Positions 56,064 through 64,000 of a DNA stretch of 64,000 bases are shown here, piece by piece. Position numbers and translations under genes: made by a program. The notes under the pieces were generated by a model that worked only from the letters and a program-made list of their open reading frames with translations, searched no databases and was not told the DNA's origin. The first letter of the stretch is position 1, and every line of letters starts with the position of its first letter. Source of the DNA: Cyanobium sp. CZS25K (GTDB taxonomy: Bacteria; Cyanobacteriota; Cyanobacteriia; PCC-6307; Cyanobiaceae); the NCBI GenBank assembly GCA_030373325.1, contig JAUCZB010000013.1, positions 18,380 through 82,379 of the forward strand, given 5' to 3'.

Positions 56064-58165
56064 CCCAAGCCAATGCCCAGAAACGTCGCCTCAAGGTGAT
56101 TGTCTTCAGTGACGTAGTGGATTCATCTGCACAGATCTTCGCGGATGAATTGATTGCCATTCAGCGCATCAAGGAGGATCTCACCATGATTGGCGAGATC
56201 CTCAAACGCCATGGCGGGAGCCTCGTCAAAAGCCTCGGGGACGGCATTCTTGCCACGTTTGACTCACCCACTCAGGCCCTGGAGTTCGTGGAGGACGTGG
56301 TAATTCGCATCAGCCGCCGTGGGCAAAACTCACTACAACATCGCTTCGGCCTGCACACTGGCGAGATCTACCTGAATGGCGACGACATCATTGGCCAGGG
56401 CGTACATCTGGCCTCGCGATTGCAGACAACGGCCCCAGTCAACGGGGTTGCCTTCGTGCAATCCACATTCGAGCTGATCGATTACCGCTTCCAGATCATC
56501 AGCCAGTGCCTTTTGAGACCCGTGCAGCTGAAGGGACTACCAATGGCCGTGATCTGTTACACGATTGAAGCGCATCATCTCATTGGCACCAAGGGCAGCC
56601 CATCCCACTCTGAAATCGACCTTGAGGGCCTGCTCTCCGCCACTCCCTACCGACTGGAGCGCCCCCTCGGAACCTCCCCCAAGCCGTCCACGTATCTGGT
56701 GAGGGAAACCAACCGAAATCGCAAGGCTGTGTTGAAGGTGATCCCCTGCGATGCGACCAATCTGGATGCACTTCAGGTCGAGGCCACATGCCTTGATCGA
56801 CTCCGACACCCTCACGTACCTCGGTTCGTTGACGGCTTTGCGCATCATGGTGCTTTCCTGTTTCTTGAGGAATACATCGCGGGTGCATCCCTGCAGGGTT
56901 CACTCGATTTCCTGAGGCGCAAACAACGACTGGCCAAGTTGCTCCGCCATGTGCTGAAGGTGTTGGAGGTCATCCACGCCGCAGGCATCCTGCACGGCGA
57001 TCTTCATCCGTCCAACCTGATCCCCAGCGATGATGGCCAATCCGTGTTCGTGGTCAACTTCAATCTCCTCAAGGCGCAGACCAGTGGAGCCCCTGTCGGT
57101 GGAAAGGCCCAAACCGGCCGGCCGTTCTTCAGCCCCCCGGAGCGGGTGCAGTTCGGAGATATCAGTTCAAGTGGCGATCTGTACGCCCTCGGAGTTCTTT
57201 GCCTTTCCCTCTACACCGGCCAGACGCCGGAAGAACGTTTCGAGCGGGATCAGGGGAGATGGCGATTGGATGATCTGGATCCTGAGGTGGCTGGCTGGCT
57301 GGCTCCGATGCTGGAGGAGTCCCCGGCCAAGCGGGTGGCCAGCGCCACTGATGCCCTGCAGTTGCTGGACCGTCCCCAGGTCCCGAGTTCTGCCGACGAT
57401 CCGACGGACCTCCATGGGGCGCCACTTCCCCCCCTGGCGAAACTGGATGGCCCCATCAGGAAAGCGGCCCTGCAGCACTCCCTGGCTGCCACCTACGGCC
57501 CCGTGGTGGCATTGCTGCTGGAACGTTTCCCCAGCACGATCCCTCTCGCTGATGTGCAGGGTCTGCGTCAGCGGCTGGTGACGGCAGGACTCTCCCCCGC
57601 CGACCTGGATCAGGCCCTGGAGGAATCGGCGGCCCCAACCACCCCTGAGCAGCCCATCAACACGCTCCGGGAGAACCAGCCATCAAGACCCCCCTCAGCG
57701 GCTCAGGTCGCAGCCTGGCAGGCGGCGCTGCGCACCCAGCTCGCCGAGATGATTGGACCGATCGCCGAGGTGCTCTGCACGCAGACCCTCTTCGAGGCCC
57801 TGATGGGCGACCTGCCCGCCGCCCGCCGGATGCTGGTGGCCTCCGCCATTCCGAGTTCCGTGGTGGAAGCCCTGCTCGACCAGGCTGAGCGCACCCGACC
57901 AGCGGCTGGGAGGTCGACGGGTGCTGGTCCGTCCGATCCGTCCCCAGATGCGCCACAGGCTTCAGCGGTGCCAAGCGACACCCAGCTGAGGGAGCCGCTG
58001 TTGGATCTGATCGGCGCCATCGGCAACCCCTTGCTCGATTCGCTCGCCCACCTGCCGATGGAAGAGCGACCCGACGCCCTGATCCAGACCTTGGAGGGCT
58101 ATGGGGTCGATCCGGGGACCATCGCCGAACTCCGCCGTCGATGGGGCGAAACCAGCGCGACCTGA
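56060..58165 (+). CDS. Nucleotidyl cyclase domain fused to protein kinase-like domain with three C-terminal helical repeats
   Basis: This 701-residue soluble protein has three parts. Residues 8-170 are a class III nucleotidyl cyclase domain: metal Asp18 (FSDVV) and Asp61 (LGDGILATF), Lys57 and Asp109 of the adenine pocket, and Arg120 are kept, but the transition-state Asn is His116. Residues 195-440 are a protein kinase-like domain: Lys226 (VLKV), Glu241, and HGDLHPSN (Asp314, Asn319) are present, while DFG is NFN (residues 333-335), so metal binding may be impaired. Residues 466-698 hold three helical repeats, two with a GP motif (YGPV at 479-482, IGPI at 565-568) and one with GNP (655-657). 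It overlaps the lipoprotein gene by four bases and is likely the output of the operon. Confidence 0.82.
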   Translation: MTQANAQKRRLKVIVFSDVVDSSAQIFADELIAIQRIKEDLTMIGEILKRHGGSLVKSLGDGILATFDSPTQALEFVEDVVIRISRRGQNSLQHRFGLHTGEIYLNGDDIIGQGVHLASRLQTTAPVNGVAFVQSTFELIDYRFQIISQCLLRPVQLKGLPMAVICYTIEAHHLIGTKGSPSHSEIDLEGLLSATPYRLERPLGTSPKPSTYLVRETNRNRKAVLKVIPCDATNLDALQVEATCLDRLRHPHVPRFVDGFAHHGAFLFLEEYIAGASLQGSLDFLRRKQRLAKLLRHVLKVLEVIHAAGILHGDLHPSNLIPSDDGQSVFVVNFNLLKAQTSGAPVGGKAQTGRPFFSPPERVQFGDISSSGDLYALGVLCLSLYTGQTPEERFERDQGRWRLDDLDPEVAGWLAPMLEESPAKRVASATDALQLLDRPQVPSSADDPTDLHGAPLPPLAKLDGPIRKAALQHSLAATYGPVVALLLERFPSTIPLADVQGLRQRLVTAGLSPADLDQALEESAAPTTPEQPINTLRENQPSRPPSAAQVAAWQAALRTQLAEMIGPIAEVLCTQTLFEALMGDLPAARRMLVASAIPSSVVEALLDQAERTRPAAGRSTGAGPSDPSPDAPQASAVPSDTQLREPLLDLIGAIGNPLLDSLAHLPMEERPDALIQTLEGYGVDPGTIAELRRRWGETSAT

Positions 58166-58224
58166 AGGTGGCCGGGAGACCCTGGAGTGGTCAGAGCCCA
58201 TCTCCAGGAGCCTGCTGACCCAGC

Positions 58225-58440
58225 TCAGCCAAGCACGTCCCGGAGTTCACGCACCGTCTGCAACTGGCCGTAGTAGTAGTTCGCCCGGGCGCGCCGATCG
58301 GGATCCTCAAGCGTATCGAAGGCATCGAAGCCCAGCGAGGCCCAGAGCTCGTGGCCACAGGCGCGGGTGAGCTCGGCGATGGCTTCCTCCTCCAGGTTGG
58401 CCAGCCGCCTCTGCAGGTTCTTGATCTGGGAAATCGCCAT
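58225..58440 (-). CDS. Small conserved cyanobacterial protein, function unknown
   Basis: This 71-residue protein has helical text ISQIKNLQRRLANLEEEAIAELTRACGHELWASLG followed by DRRARANYYYGQLQTVRELRDVLG. It is likely soluble and mostly alpha-helical, with a coiled-coil-prone first half. The ATG giving MAISQIKN is used. It lies between the cyclase/kinase gene and the ycf39-like gene. I do not recognise the family. Confidence 0.6.
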   Translation of the reverse strand: MAISQIKNLQRRLANLEEEAIAELTRACGHELWASLGFDAFDTLEDPDRRARANYYYGQLQTVRELRDVLG

Positions 58441-58507
58441 GACCGCAAGCAAACCCCTGCAATAGTACACACGAACTGGTGGCTGGCGTGGCTTCAGAGC
58501 GGAGACC

Positions 58508-59471
58508 TCAGAAAGGCAGCTTCTTCTTGGCTTCCTTGTCGAGATCGGACTCCATCTCGCGCAGGCGCCGCAGGATCGTGTCGTAGTACTCCTTGAGGTA
58601 GTCCTCCAGCCGGGTGGTCTCGGCCGCATCGAGGCCGAAGGCGGCATAGCTGGCCTCCATCGGTGCGGTGAGCGGCTCGCCCCCCCCCCACCACCTCGGC
58701 AAAGGCCAGACGCTCGGCCACGTTGAGGCTGGCTTCGAAGAACCCGGTGATCGCCTGCATCAGCCGCAGCAGCGCCGGCGGCACCCGGAACACCCTGGCC
58801 TCACGGCCGCTGTAGCGCTCGCAGAGCTGGGTGATCTCCCCGGTGGTCCAGGCGCGGGGACCGACGACGGGGAATGCCTGTCGGATCGTTTCCGGCCGTT
58901 CCAGGGCCGCCACGGCGAAGCGCGCCACATCCTGGGTGTTCATGTAGGCGATCGGCGTCGGTGCCCCACTCACCCAGACGGTCTGGCTCTCCAGCACCGG
59001 GATGGCGAACTGGCTGATCAGTCCCTGCATGAAGGCGACGCCGCGCAGGATCGTGTAGTCGAGATCGGAGGCCTCGAGCCATTCCTCGGTGCAGGCCTTG
59101 ATGTCCATGAGCGGCACGCTGCGGTGCCGGGCCGCATCCAGCAGGGACACGAAGACCAGCCTGGAGAGACCCTTCCTGTGGCAGGCCGCAAATAGGTTCT
59201 GCTTGCCGTCCCAGTCGATCTCGTAGGCGCTTCCGCCATCGGTGGCCCGGGCCGTGGCGGCATCGATGACCGCTTCCTGGCCCTCCAGCGCGTAATCGAG
59301 ACTGTCGGGCTCCAGCAGGTCGCCACGGGTGAGGTCGCAGCCCCATTCCTGGAGAAAGGCGGCCCTGCGCGGCGAACGCACCATGCAGCGGACGACATGG
59401 CCCGCGTCAAGGGCGCGCCGGGCGATCTGGCGACCGAGGGTTCCTGTACCACCGATGACAAGAACCTTCAT
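58508..59471 (-). CDS. ycf39: Ycf39-like photosystem II assembly factor, frameshifted at a poly-G run
   Basis: The N-terminal part reads KVLVIGGTGTLGRQIARRAL, with an atypical-SDR NAD(P) motif and chloroplast Ycf39-like text LRGVAFMQGLISQFAIPVLE and NVAERLAFAEVV. The C-terminal part continues in another frame as GGEPLTAPMEASYAAFGLDAAETTRLEDYLKEYYDTI. The switch falls at a run of ten G (coding strand), and the total length is one base more than a multiple of three, so a nine-G version would restore a normal 320-residue protein. Ycf39 helps early PSII assembly with high-light-inducible proteins. It is near petM. Whether the extra base is real or a sequencing error is not decided. Confidence 0.85.
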
Positions 59472-59567
59472 GGACACCAGCAAAGGAAGCGGGCTGAGCC
59501 TAGAGGTGCGTCCGGCGCCGACGCGATCGAGCTGTGTGCTCAGCAGCCTGGCTGAGCACTCCGGAGC

Positions 59568-59666
59568 TCAGTCTTTCAGAAGCTTGAGGAGCAGGGCGCC
59601 TCCCGCCAGTCCGACGGGGATCAGCACCCAGAAGATGGCGGCGGTGCCGAAGATTTCAGAGGCCAT
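59568..59666 (-). CDS. petM: Cytochrome b6-f complex subunit 7 PetM
   Basis: This 32-residue single-helix protein starts [20 protein letters not shown] and ends KLLKD, matching PetM, a small subunit that stabilises the cytochrome b6-f complex in the thylakoid membrane. It is shorter than usual gene-finding cut-offs. It lies on the same strand as the ycf39-like gene, 96 bases upstream of its start. Confidence 0.93.
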   Translation of the reverse strand: MASEIFGTAAIFWVLIPVGLAGGALLLKLLKD

Positions 59667-59692
59667 GGCCCGGACAAGGGGGAACGGGCTAC

Positions 59693-60859
59693 CTATCTAG
59701 CAGCCGTCGCGGCCACCAGGCTCCGGGCCGTGGCCATGATCAGGGGCCAGGGGGCCTCGCTGCGCAGCTGGCCGGCCATCACCCCGCTGACGCCCGTGGT
59801 GAAACCCTGTGCCCGCAGCGCCGCCACCAGCTCCGCCAGTGGTGGGGGCCCCTGGGCCAACCGTCGGGCGATCACGTCCACGGGCCAGCAGCGGGGCGTC
59901 GCGCCAGGATCGTTCCTCAGCCGCTCCAGCAACCGCCGGCCCGCCCGCTCCAGGTGGGCACCGCTCCCCTCGGCCTGCTGCAGCATCGCCGTGAGGGTGG
60001 GGGGATCCTGCAGGGCGCCGATCCAGAGCGGACCGCTCACCGCCAGGGCCGGCGCCTCGCCCGATGGGGCCACGGGGCAGTCGCAGGGGCGCCACCGCCC
60101 GAGCCGCAGCAGGCTCTGCACCTGCTGATCACCGCAGCCGTGGCAGTGGGCCAGCAGGCCCAGCTGACCCTCGTCTCCTGGGGCGGGATGCCGCTCCAAC
60201 CGCACAGCGGTGCGGAACGCCCGTCCTTCGCTGAAGCTCAGCAGGGGGGTGATCCCCCGGCCCATCGCCCAGGCGGTGCGGGCCAGCAGCCCCAGCTGGA
60301 GGCGCAGGGCGATCTCCCAGCTGGCGGGGTGGGCACGGGCGGCGGCCCCGAAACGGCGCACCGCCGCGCGGCGATCATGGCCCGTGGCCGAGCGGCCATC
60401 GGTGCTGGCCAGGTAGAGCACGCCGCCGAAGGCCACGGCCTCCAGGGCCAGAGGGAACAGGGCGGCCGGACAGCCGAAGGCATCCAGATCCAGCAGCTCG
60501 AAACGGCGCCCCTGGACCAGACAGTCGGCGAGCAGCCGCTGGGCGGTGGCGGCGCTCAGCCGGCGCTCCACCGCCAGCGGCAGGCCGGCGAGGTTGCGCT
60601 CCAGCAGGGGCAGGCGGTCGGGGTCGGCGTCGTTGGCCCACACCAGCGTGGCCCCGCCTTCCAGGCCGTAGCGGAGGGCCCGGATGCCGCAGCCCGCCAT
60701 GCCATCAAGCACCCGCACGGGCCCTTCAGCCGCCAGGACAGCCAGCGTCCGCGCCAGCAGCACACCGAAATCCCGGGCGGGACGTGAGGAGGGTCGGAAG
60801 AAGCCGCCACCGGTCTCCACCACGGCCTGCCCTTCGCAATAGTGATGGGGTCCGCTCAA
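59693..60859 (-). CDS. trm1: tRNA (guanine26-N2)-dimethyltransferase
   Basis: This 388-residue protein resembles Trm1, which dimethylates guanine 26 or 27 of tRNA. It has the SAM-binding fold: [50 protein letters not shown], and the catalytic [16 protein letters not shown] in place of the more usual DPFG. A zinc-type pattern HCHGCGDQQ and CDC is near residue 240. Trm1 is mostly archaeal and eukaryotic, but is known in Aquifex and cyanobacteria. It is divergent from the alpha/beta hydrolase with about 10 bases between starts. Confidence 0.9.
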   Translation of the reverse strand: MSGPHHYCEGQAVVETGGGFFRPSSRPARDFGVLLARTLAVLAAEGPVRVLDGMAGCGIRALRYGLEGGATLVWANDADPDRLPLLERNLAGLPLAVERRLSAATAQRLLADCLVQGRRFELLDLDAFGCPAALFPLALEAVAFGGVLYLASTDGRSATGHDRRAAVRRFGAAARAHPASWEIALRLQLGLLARTAWAMGRGITPLLSFSEGRAFRTAVRLERHPAPGDEGQLGLLAHCHGCGDQQVQSLLRLGRWRPCDCPVAPSGEAPALAVSGPLWIGALQDPPTLTAMLQQAEGSGAHLERAGRRLLERLRNDPGATPRCWPVDVIARRLAQGPPPLAELVAALRAQGFTTGVSGVMAGQLRSEAPWPLIMATARSLVAATAAR

Positions 60860-60869
60860 GTCCGGATCC

Positions 60870-61844
60870 TTGCCGCAACCATCGGTGTCGTCCGCCGACC
60901 CCCAGCCTGCCCCCGCCGAGGCTGCGCCGCAGGAGGGAGCGGACTGGGGAGATCACGCCCTGTGGGACTGGCGCGGCCACAGCTGCCACTGGCGCCGCCT
61001 CGGTGCCCCTGACCGTCCAGCCCTGCTGCTGTTGCACGGTTTCGGGGCCGGAAGCGGCCACTGGCGCCGCAATGCGGGCGCGCTGGCGGCGGCGGGATGG
61101 TGCGTCTACGGCCTCGACCTGATCGGCTTCGGCGCCTCCAGTCAGCCGGGACCGCATCGCCATCACGCCCTGGACAACCGCTTCTGGGCCCGCCAGGTGC
61201 AGGCGTTCCTGGCGGAGGTGGTGCGAGAGCCAGCCGTGCTGGTGGGCCATTCCCTGGGGGGCCTGGTGGCCCTGACCTGCAGCGTGTATTTCCCTTGCTG
61301 GGTCCGGGCCGTGGTGGCGGCGCCCCTTCCGGATCCCACCCTGCTGATGGCCCGGCGCCGGATCCCCCGCCGCCGCCCCTGGCGGCGGCGACTGCAAAGA
61401 GGGGTGATCCACATCCTGCTCCGGCTCCTTCCCCTGGAGCTGGTGGTACCCCTGCTGGCCCATTCACCCCTGCTCGATCTGGGCATCCAGTCGGCCTATC
61501 ACCACCCGGTGATCGGCGACCAGGAGCTGCGTCGGGTGATCGCCCGGCCCGCCCGTCGCCCCGGCGCGGTGCGCGCCCTGCGGGCGATGAGCATCGGGAT
61601 GGCCCTGCGGCCGCACCGGGCCACCGCCGTCTCGCTGCTGCAACGGCTGCGGCAACCCATCCTGCTGGTCTGGGGAGGCCAGGACCGGCTGGTGCCGGTG
61701 GAGGTGTCCCAGCAGTGCCTGCGGTTCCGCAGCGATCTTGTCCTGCACGTGATCGCATCCTGCGGCCACTGTCCCCACGACGAGACACCCGCCGCCTTCC
61801 ATGGCGCGGTGCTCCCCTGGCTGGAGCGCCTGGAGACGGGCTGA
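60870..61844 (+). CDS. Alpha/beta fold hydrolase
   Basis: This ~324-residue protein has the fold motifs [22 protein letters not shown], the nucleophile elbow [12 protein letters not shown], and later [16 protein letters not shown] (Asp) and [10 protein letters not shown] (His). A TTG start is used; an in-frame GTG 15 bases later is equally possible. A conserved Arg-rich patch ([16 protein letters not shown]) lies in the cap domain. Similar cyanobacterial and plant proteins are often pheophytinase or haloperoxidase-like, but the substrate is not known. Confidence 0.8.
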   Translation: MPQPSVSSADPQPAPAEAAPQEGADWGDHALWDWRGHSCHWRRLGAPDRPALLLLHGFGAGSGHWRRNAGALAAAGWCVYGLDLIGFGASSQPGPHRHHALDNRFWARQVQAFLAEVVREPAVLVGHSLGGLVALTCSVYFPCWVRAVVAAPLPDPTLLMARRRIPRRRPWRRRLQRGVIHILLRLLPLELVVPLLAHSPLLDLGIQSAYHHPVIGDQELRRVIARPARRPGAVRALRAMSIGMALRPHRATAVSLLQRLRQPILLVWGGQDRLVPVEVSQQCLRFRSDLVLHVIASCGHCPHDETPAAFHGAVLPWLERLETG

Positions 61845-61854
61845 GGGGGGCCTG

Positions 61855-61917
61855 GCACGTACCTTTTCCCTTGGCGCGTACCTTTGGGAGGACAATTCCG
61901 GGGGAGGACAATTCCGG
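61855..61917. repeat. Tandem direct repeats upstream of ilvH
   Basis: Two perfect 16-bp units GGGAGGACAATTCCGG (61886-61901 and 61902-61917) lie end to end. Just before them, GGCACGTACCTTTT and GGCGCGTACCTTT form another pair. They sit within about 100 bases of the ilvH start and may be regulatory or recent slippage. Confidence 0.65.
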
Positions 61918-61960
61918 TTTCCCCTCCGGTCCCCCGCAGCACCTCGCTTACGAGCCCGAC

Positions 61961-62491
61961 ATGAAGCACACCCTCTCGGTGCTGGTGGAAGACGAATCGG
62001 GCGCCCTGAGTCGCATCTCCGGTCTGTTCGCCCGTCGGGGCTTCAACATCGAGAGCCTGGCGGTCGGGCCGGCCGAGCACCGCGGCATGTCACGCCTGAC
62101 GATGGTGGTGGAAGGGGACGACCGCACCCTCGAGCAGATGACCAAGCAGCTCAACAAGCTGATCAACGTGCTCGGTGTGATTGACCTCTCCACCATTCCC
62201 GCCGTGGAGCGGGAGCTGATGCTCCTCAAGGTGGCGGCACCGGCGGAGAATCGCGGCGCCATCTTCGATCTGGTGCAGGTGTTCCGGGCCAAGGTGGTGG
62301 ATGTGGCCGACGATGCCCTCACCCTCGAGGTGGTGGGGGATCCGGGCAAACTGGTGGCCCTGGAGCGCCTGCTCGAGGCCTACGGCATCCTCGAGATCGC
62401 CCGTACCGGCAAGGTGGCCCTCGAGCGGGCCTCGGGGGTGAACACCGAGCTGCTCAAGGCCACGGTCTCCGACAAGCGCGTCCCCGCCTGA
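61961..62491 (+). CDS. ilvH: Acetolactate synthase small (regulatory) subunit
   Basis: This 176-residue protein is the regulatory subunit of acetolactate synthase in branched-chain amino-acid synthesis. Its ACT domain reads [35 protein letters not shown], and the second half has [33 protein letters not shown]. It binds valine for feedback control in relatives. The length is normal. It converges with a cyclophilin gene 7 bases away. Confidence 0.96.
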   Translation: MKHTLSVLVEDESGALSRISGLFARRGFNIESLAVGPAEHRGMSRLTMVVEGDDRTLEQMTKQLNKLINVLGVIDLSTIPAVERELMLLKVAAPAENRGAIFDLVQVFRAKVVDVADDALTLEVVGDPGKLVALERLLEAYGILEIARTGKVALERASGVNTELLKATVSDKRVPA

Positions 62492-62498
62492 GCGGGCC

Positions 62499-63227
62499 TC
62501 AGGGCTTCTTCTTGACCAGCGTGCCCCCTTCAATCACCCGGGCTCGGATCAGCTTGTCCCCCTGCTGGATGCGATCGATCACCTCCATCCCCTTGGTCAC
62601 CCGGCCGAAGACCGCGTAGCGGCCATCCAGCTCGGGCAGCGCCTGCAGGGCCACATAGAACTGGGCGCTGGCGGAATTGGGGTCATTGGAGCGGGCCATC
62701 GCGATGGCGCCGCGCTCATGCGTGAGGGCCAGCTGGCGCGTGGCGGTGGGGGTGGTGATCTCCTCGCCGTAGCGGGGTTCCTGGCTGCCGCTGAGCTTGA
62801 GCTCCAGGGGGATGCGCCGGGACTCGCCACTGGCGGGGTCAACGAAACCGCCCGAGCCGTAGTCGCTGGGGGCCACCTTCGGATCGGCGCTGCTGGGATC
62901 ACCACCCTGCACCACGAAGGGCACCGGCTCACGCACCACCCGGTGAAACACCGTGCCGTTGTAGACGCCGCGCCGCACCAGATCGACGAAGTTGCCCGCC
63001 GTAAGCGGGGCCGCCGCACCGTCCAGGCTCACTTCCACCGGTCCTTTGCTGGTCTCCATGGCCACCACCGCCGTTCCCTGCAGACAGGGGGTGGTGGCCG
63101 CATCGCAGCCCAGGGGCCGCTTGCCGCTGTCGGCGGCGCAGGCCGCCAGGCCGAGGGGCGTCAGGCCGAGAAGCACCAGAAGCAGCAGTCTCCAGCCCAG
63201 GGAAGCGGGGTTCTTGGGGTGCCGCAT
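62499..63227 (-). CDS. Cyclophilin-type peptidyl-prolyl isomerase lipoprotein
   Basis: This 242-residue protein has a lipoprotein signal (LLLLVLLGLTPLGLAAC, Cys in AAC near residue 31) and a cyclophilin domain with VFHRVVREPVPFVVQGGDP, AIAMARSNDPNSASAQFYV and YAVFGRVTKGMEVIDRI. It should fold proteins at the periplasmic face of a membrane. A charged insert around residues 120-160 is longer than in small cyclophilins. The start is one base beyond the ycf4 stop; the two may be one transcript. Confidence 0.9.
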   Translation of the reverse strand: MRHPKNPASLGWRLLLLVLLGLTPLGLAACAADSGKRPLGCDAATTPCLQGTAVVAMETSKGPVEVSLDGAAAPLTAGNFVDLVRRGVYNGTVFHRVVREPVPFVVQGGDPSSADPKVAPSDYGSGGFVDPASGESRRIPLELKLSGSQEPRYGEEITTPTATRQLALTHERGAIAMARSNDPNSASAQFYVALQALPELDGRYAVFGRVTKGMEVIDRIQQGDKLIRARVIEGGTLVKKKP

Positions 63228-63228
63228 G

Positions 63229-63795
63229 TCAGAGGCCCTCCAGGGGAACGCCCAGGAAGCGGGCCAGACGGGCCCCCGCCAGCTCCAGATCCGCCAGGGG
63301 CATCGGTTCACCCACCCTGGTCAGGGGCATGTCGCGGCGGCCCTGCACCCGCAGGGCCAGGCGTCGCTGGGGACTGAGACCATCGCGCACCTCCACTTTC
63401 ACTGCCTGGATCTCCCGCAGGGGGATCACCACCTCGATCAACTGGCGGAAGCCGCGTCGGCTGATTCGGGCCTCGCCTGACGCCCGATCGAAACGGTTGA
63501 GGCCCGAACCCACATCAATGCCGATGACCAGCCAGAGGTAGGTGGCCAGCAGCAGGGCCGCCACCCCGTAGAGCCCCATCACCAGCCCCTGGGGAACCCA
63601 GACCAGGGCGGCGGGGTGCCCGATGGGCAGCAGGTCACGGCCGAACCGGCTGGAGGCGCTCGTGAGCACGAAACCGATGCCACCGATGCTGACGGCGGCC
63701 GCCACCAGCAGGTTGGAGAGACGGCGGGAGCCGAGCACCGGTTGCTCCAGCACCTGCTCGTCGGCCGAAGGGGAAGCGACGCCGGGCGAAGCCAT
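63229..63795 (-). CDS. ycf4: Photosystem I assembly protein Ycf4
   Basis: This 188-residue protein is Ycf4, a thylakoid scaffold for photosystem I assembly. Two hydrophobic helices lie near residues 27-48 and 67-92 ([25 protein letters not shown]), followed by the soluble domain with [11 protein letters not shown] and VPLEGL at the end. The region [11 protein letters not shown] is highly typical. The divergent neighbour is psbD, as in related cyanobacteria. Confidence 0.94.
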   Translation of the reverse strand: MASPGVASPSADEQVLEQPVLGSRRLSNLLVAAAVSIGGIGFVLTSASSRFGRDLLPIGHPAALVWVPQGLVMGLYGVAALLLATYLWLVIGIDVGSGLNRFDRASGEARISRRGFRQLIEVVIPLREIQAVKVEVRDGLSPQRRLALRVQGRRDMPLTRVGEPMPLADLELAGARLARFLGVPLEGL

Positions 63796-63893
63796 GCGGG
63801 AAGAGAGAGCAATGGCCCGCCATCCTGCCGCGAAGCGTGCCTGGGTCGTCAGTTTCAGCCCATGTCGCCCGGCGCGGCAAGCCGATCGACGTT

Positions 63894-63912
63894 GTTACCA
63901 TCCCCCGGTAAC
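63894..63912. promoter_or_regulatory. Inverted repeat in the ycf4-psbD divergent region
   Basis: Perfect 6-bp arms GTTACC and GGTAAC are separated by seven bases, 37 bases upstream of the psbD start. The spacing suits a dimeric regulator, but no known motif is matched with confidence. Confidence 0.4.
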
Positions 63913-63948
63913 CCACAGCCCTGCGGGTCATCCGCACCGCTTTCCCCC

Positions 63949-64000
63949 ATGACGATCGCCCTAGGGCGTGCACCGGCCACGCGTGGATGGTTCGACGTCC
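63949..64000 (+). CDS. psbD: Photosystem II protein D2, N-terminal fragment (truncated by window edge)
   Basis: The last 52 bases encode MTIALGRAPATRGWFDV, the N-terminus of PsbD (D2), a photosystem II reaction-centre protein of the thylakoid membrane. The gene continues past the window. It is divergent from ycf4. Confidence 0.93.
   Translation, partial: MTIALGRAPATRGWFDV

Overview
The window comes from a high-GC picocyanobacterium of the Synechococcus/Cyanobium group. Evidence: the start of psbD, ycf4, petM, a ycf39-like gene, a cyanobacterial pntA/pntA2/pntB set, and above all the 62-residue hyperconserved picocyanobacterial protein (PSHCP) lying between rplS/tRNA-Trp and tRNA-Asp. Coding density is high, genes often overlap by 1-4 bases (ATGA, TTGA, GTGA), and several starts are GTG or TTG.

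Layout. 1-5.6 kb: tail of a type II NADH dehydrogenase, a potassium-channel-like protein coupled to a glucose-1-dehydrogenase-like SDR, a cupin, an SMP-30 lactonase, a double-VOC protein, a small secreted protein and DoxX. 5.6-16 kb: a minus-strand run of eight genes, with two DUF2231 membrane proteins, then ctaC, ctaD and ctaE of a terminal oxidase whose subunit II lacks the CuA ligands (ARTO type), then a GMC oxidoreductase, a GH63-like glucosidase and a second GMC oxidoreductase. Together with the dehydrogenase and lactonase this looks like a sugar-oxidation island feeding a probable quinol oxidase. 16-22 kb: a DUF308 protein, then gamma-glutamyltransferase and 5-oxoprolinase in an overlapping operon. 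22-26 kb: a gene-poor, lower-GC stretch with two PEP-CTERM-like exported proteins, a fragment resembling the end of yajQ, and several inverted or tandem repeats.

26-53 kb is mostly housekeeping: HpsJ-like protein, yajQ, MAPEG, stomatin/NfeD pair, DprA-like and phosphotransacetylase-like proteins, map, rplS, tRNA-Trp, PSHCP, tRNA-Asp, gltX, polA, dTDP-sugar genes, cysS, a decayed HEPN/MNT pair, a DUF368 polyprenyl-phosphate transporter, dxr, a 2Fe-2S protein, pntB-pntA2-pntA, an SF2 helicase and infA. 53-58 kb holds a pseudouridine synthase and the most unusual locus: a tight three-gene operon encoding a heme-motif DUF3365/HAMP membrane sensor, a PhnD-like lipoprotein, and a fusion of a class III nucleotidyl cyclase domain to a protein kinase domain with a broken DFG motif and three helical C-terminal repeats. 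58-64 kb returns to photosynthesis and housekeeping: ycf39 (frameshifted at a 10-base homopolymer), petM, trm1, an alpha/beta hydrolase, ilvH, a cyclophilin lipoprotein, ycf4 and the first codons of psbD.

All function calls are from reading the translated sequence by eye; no database search was run.
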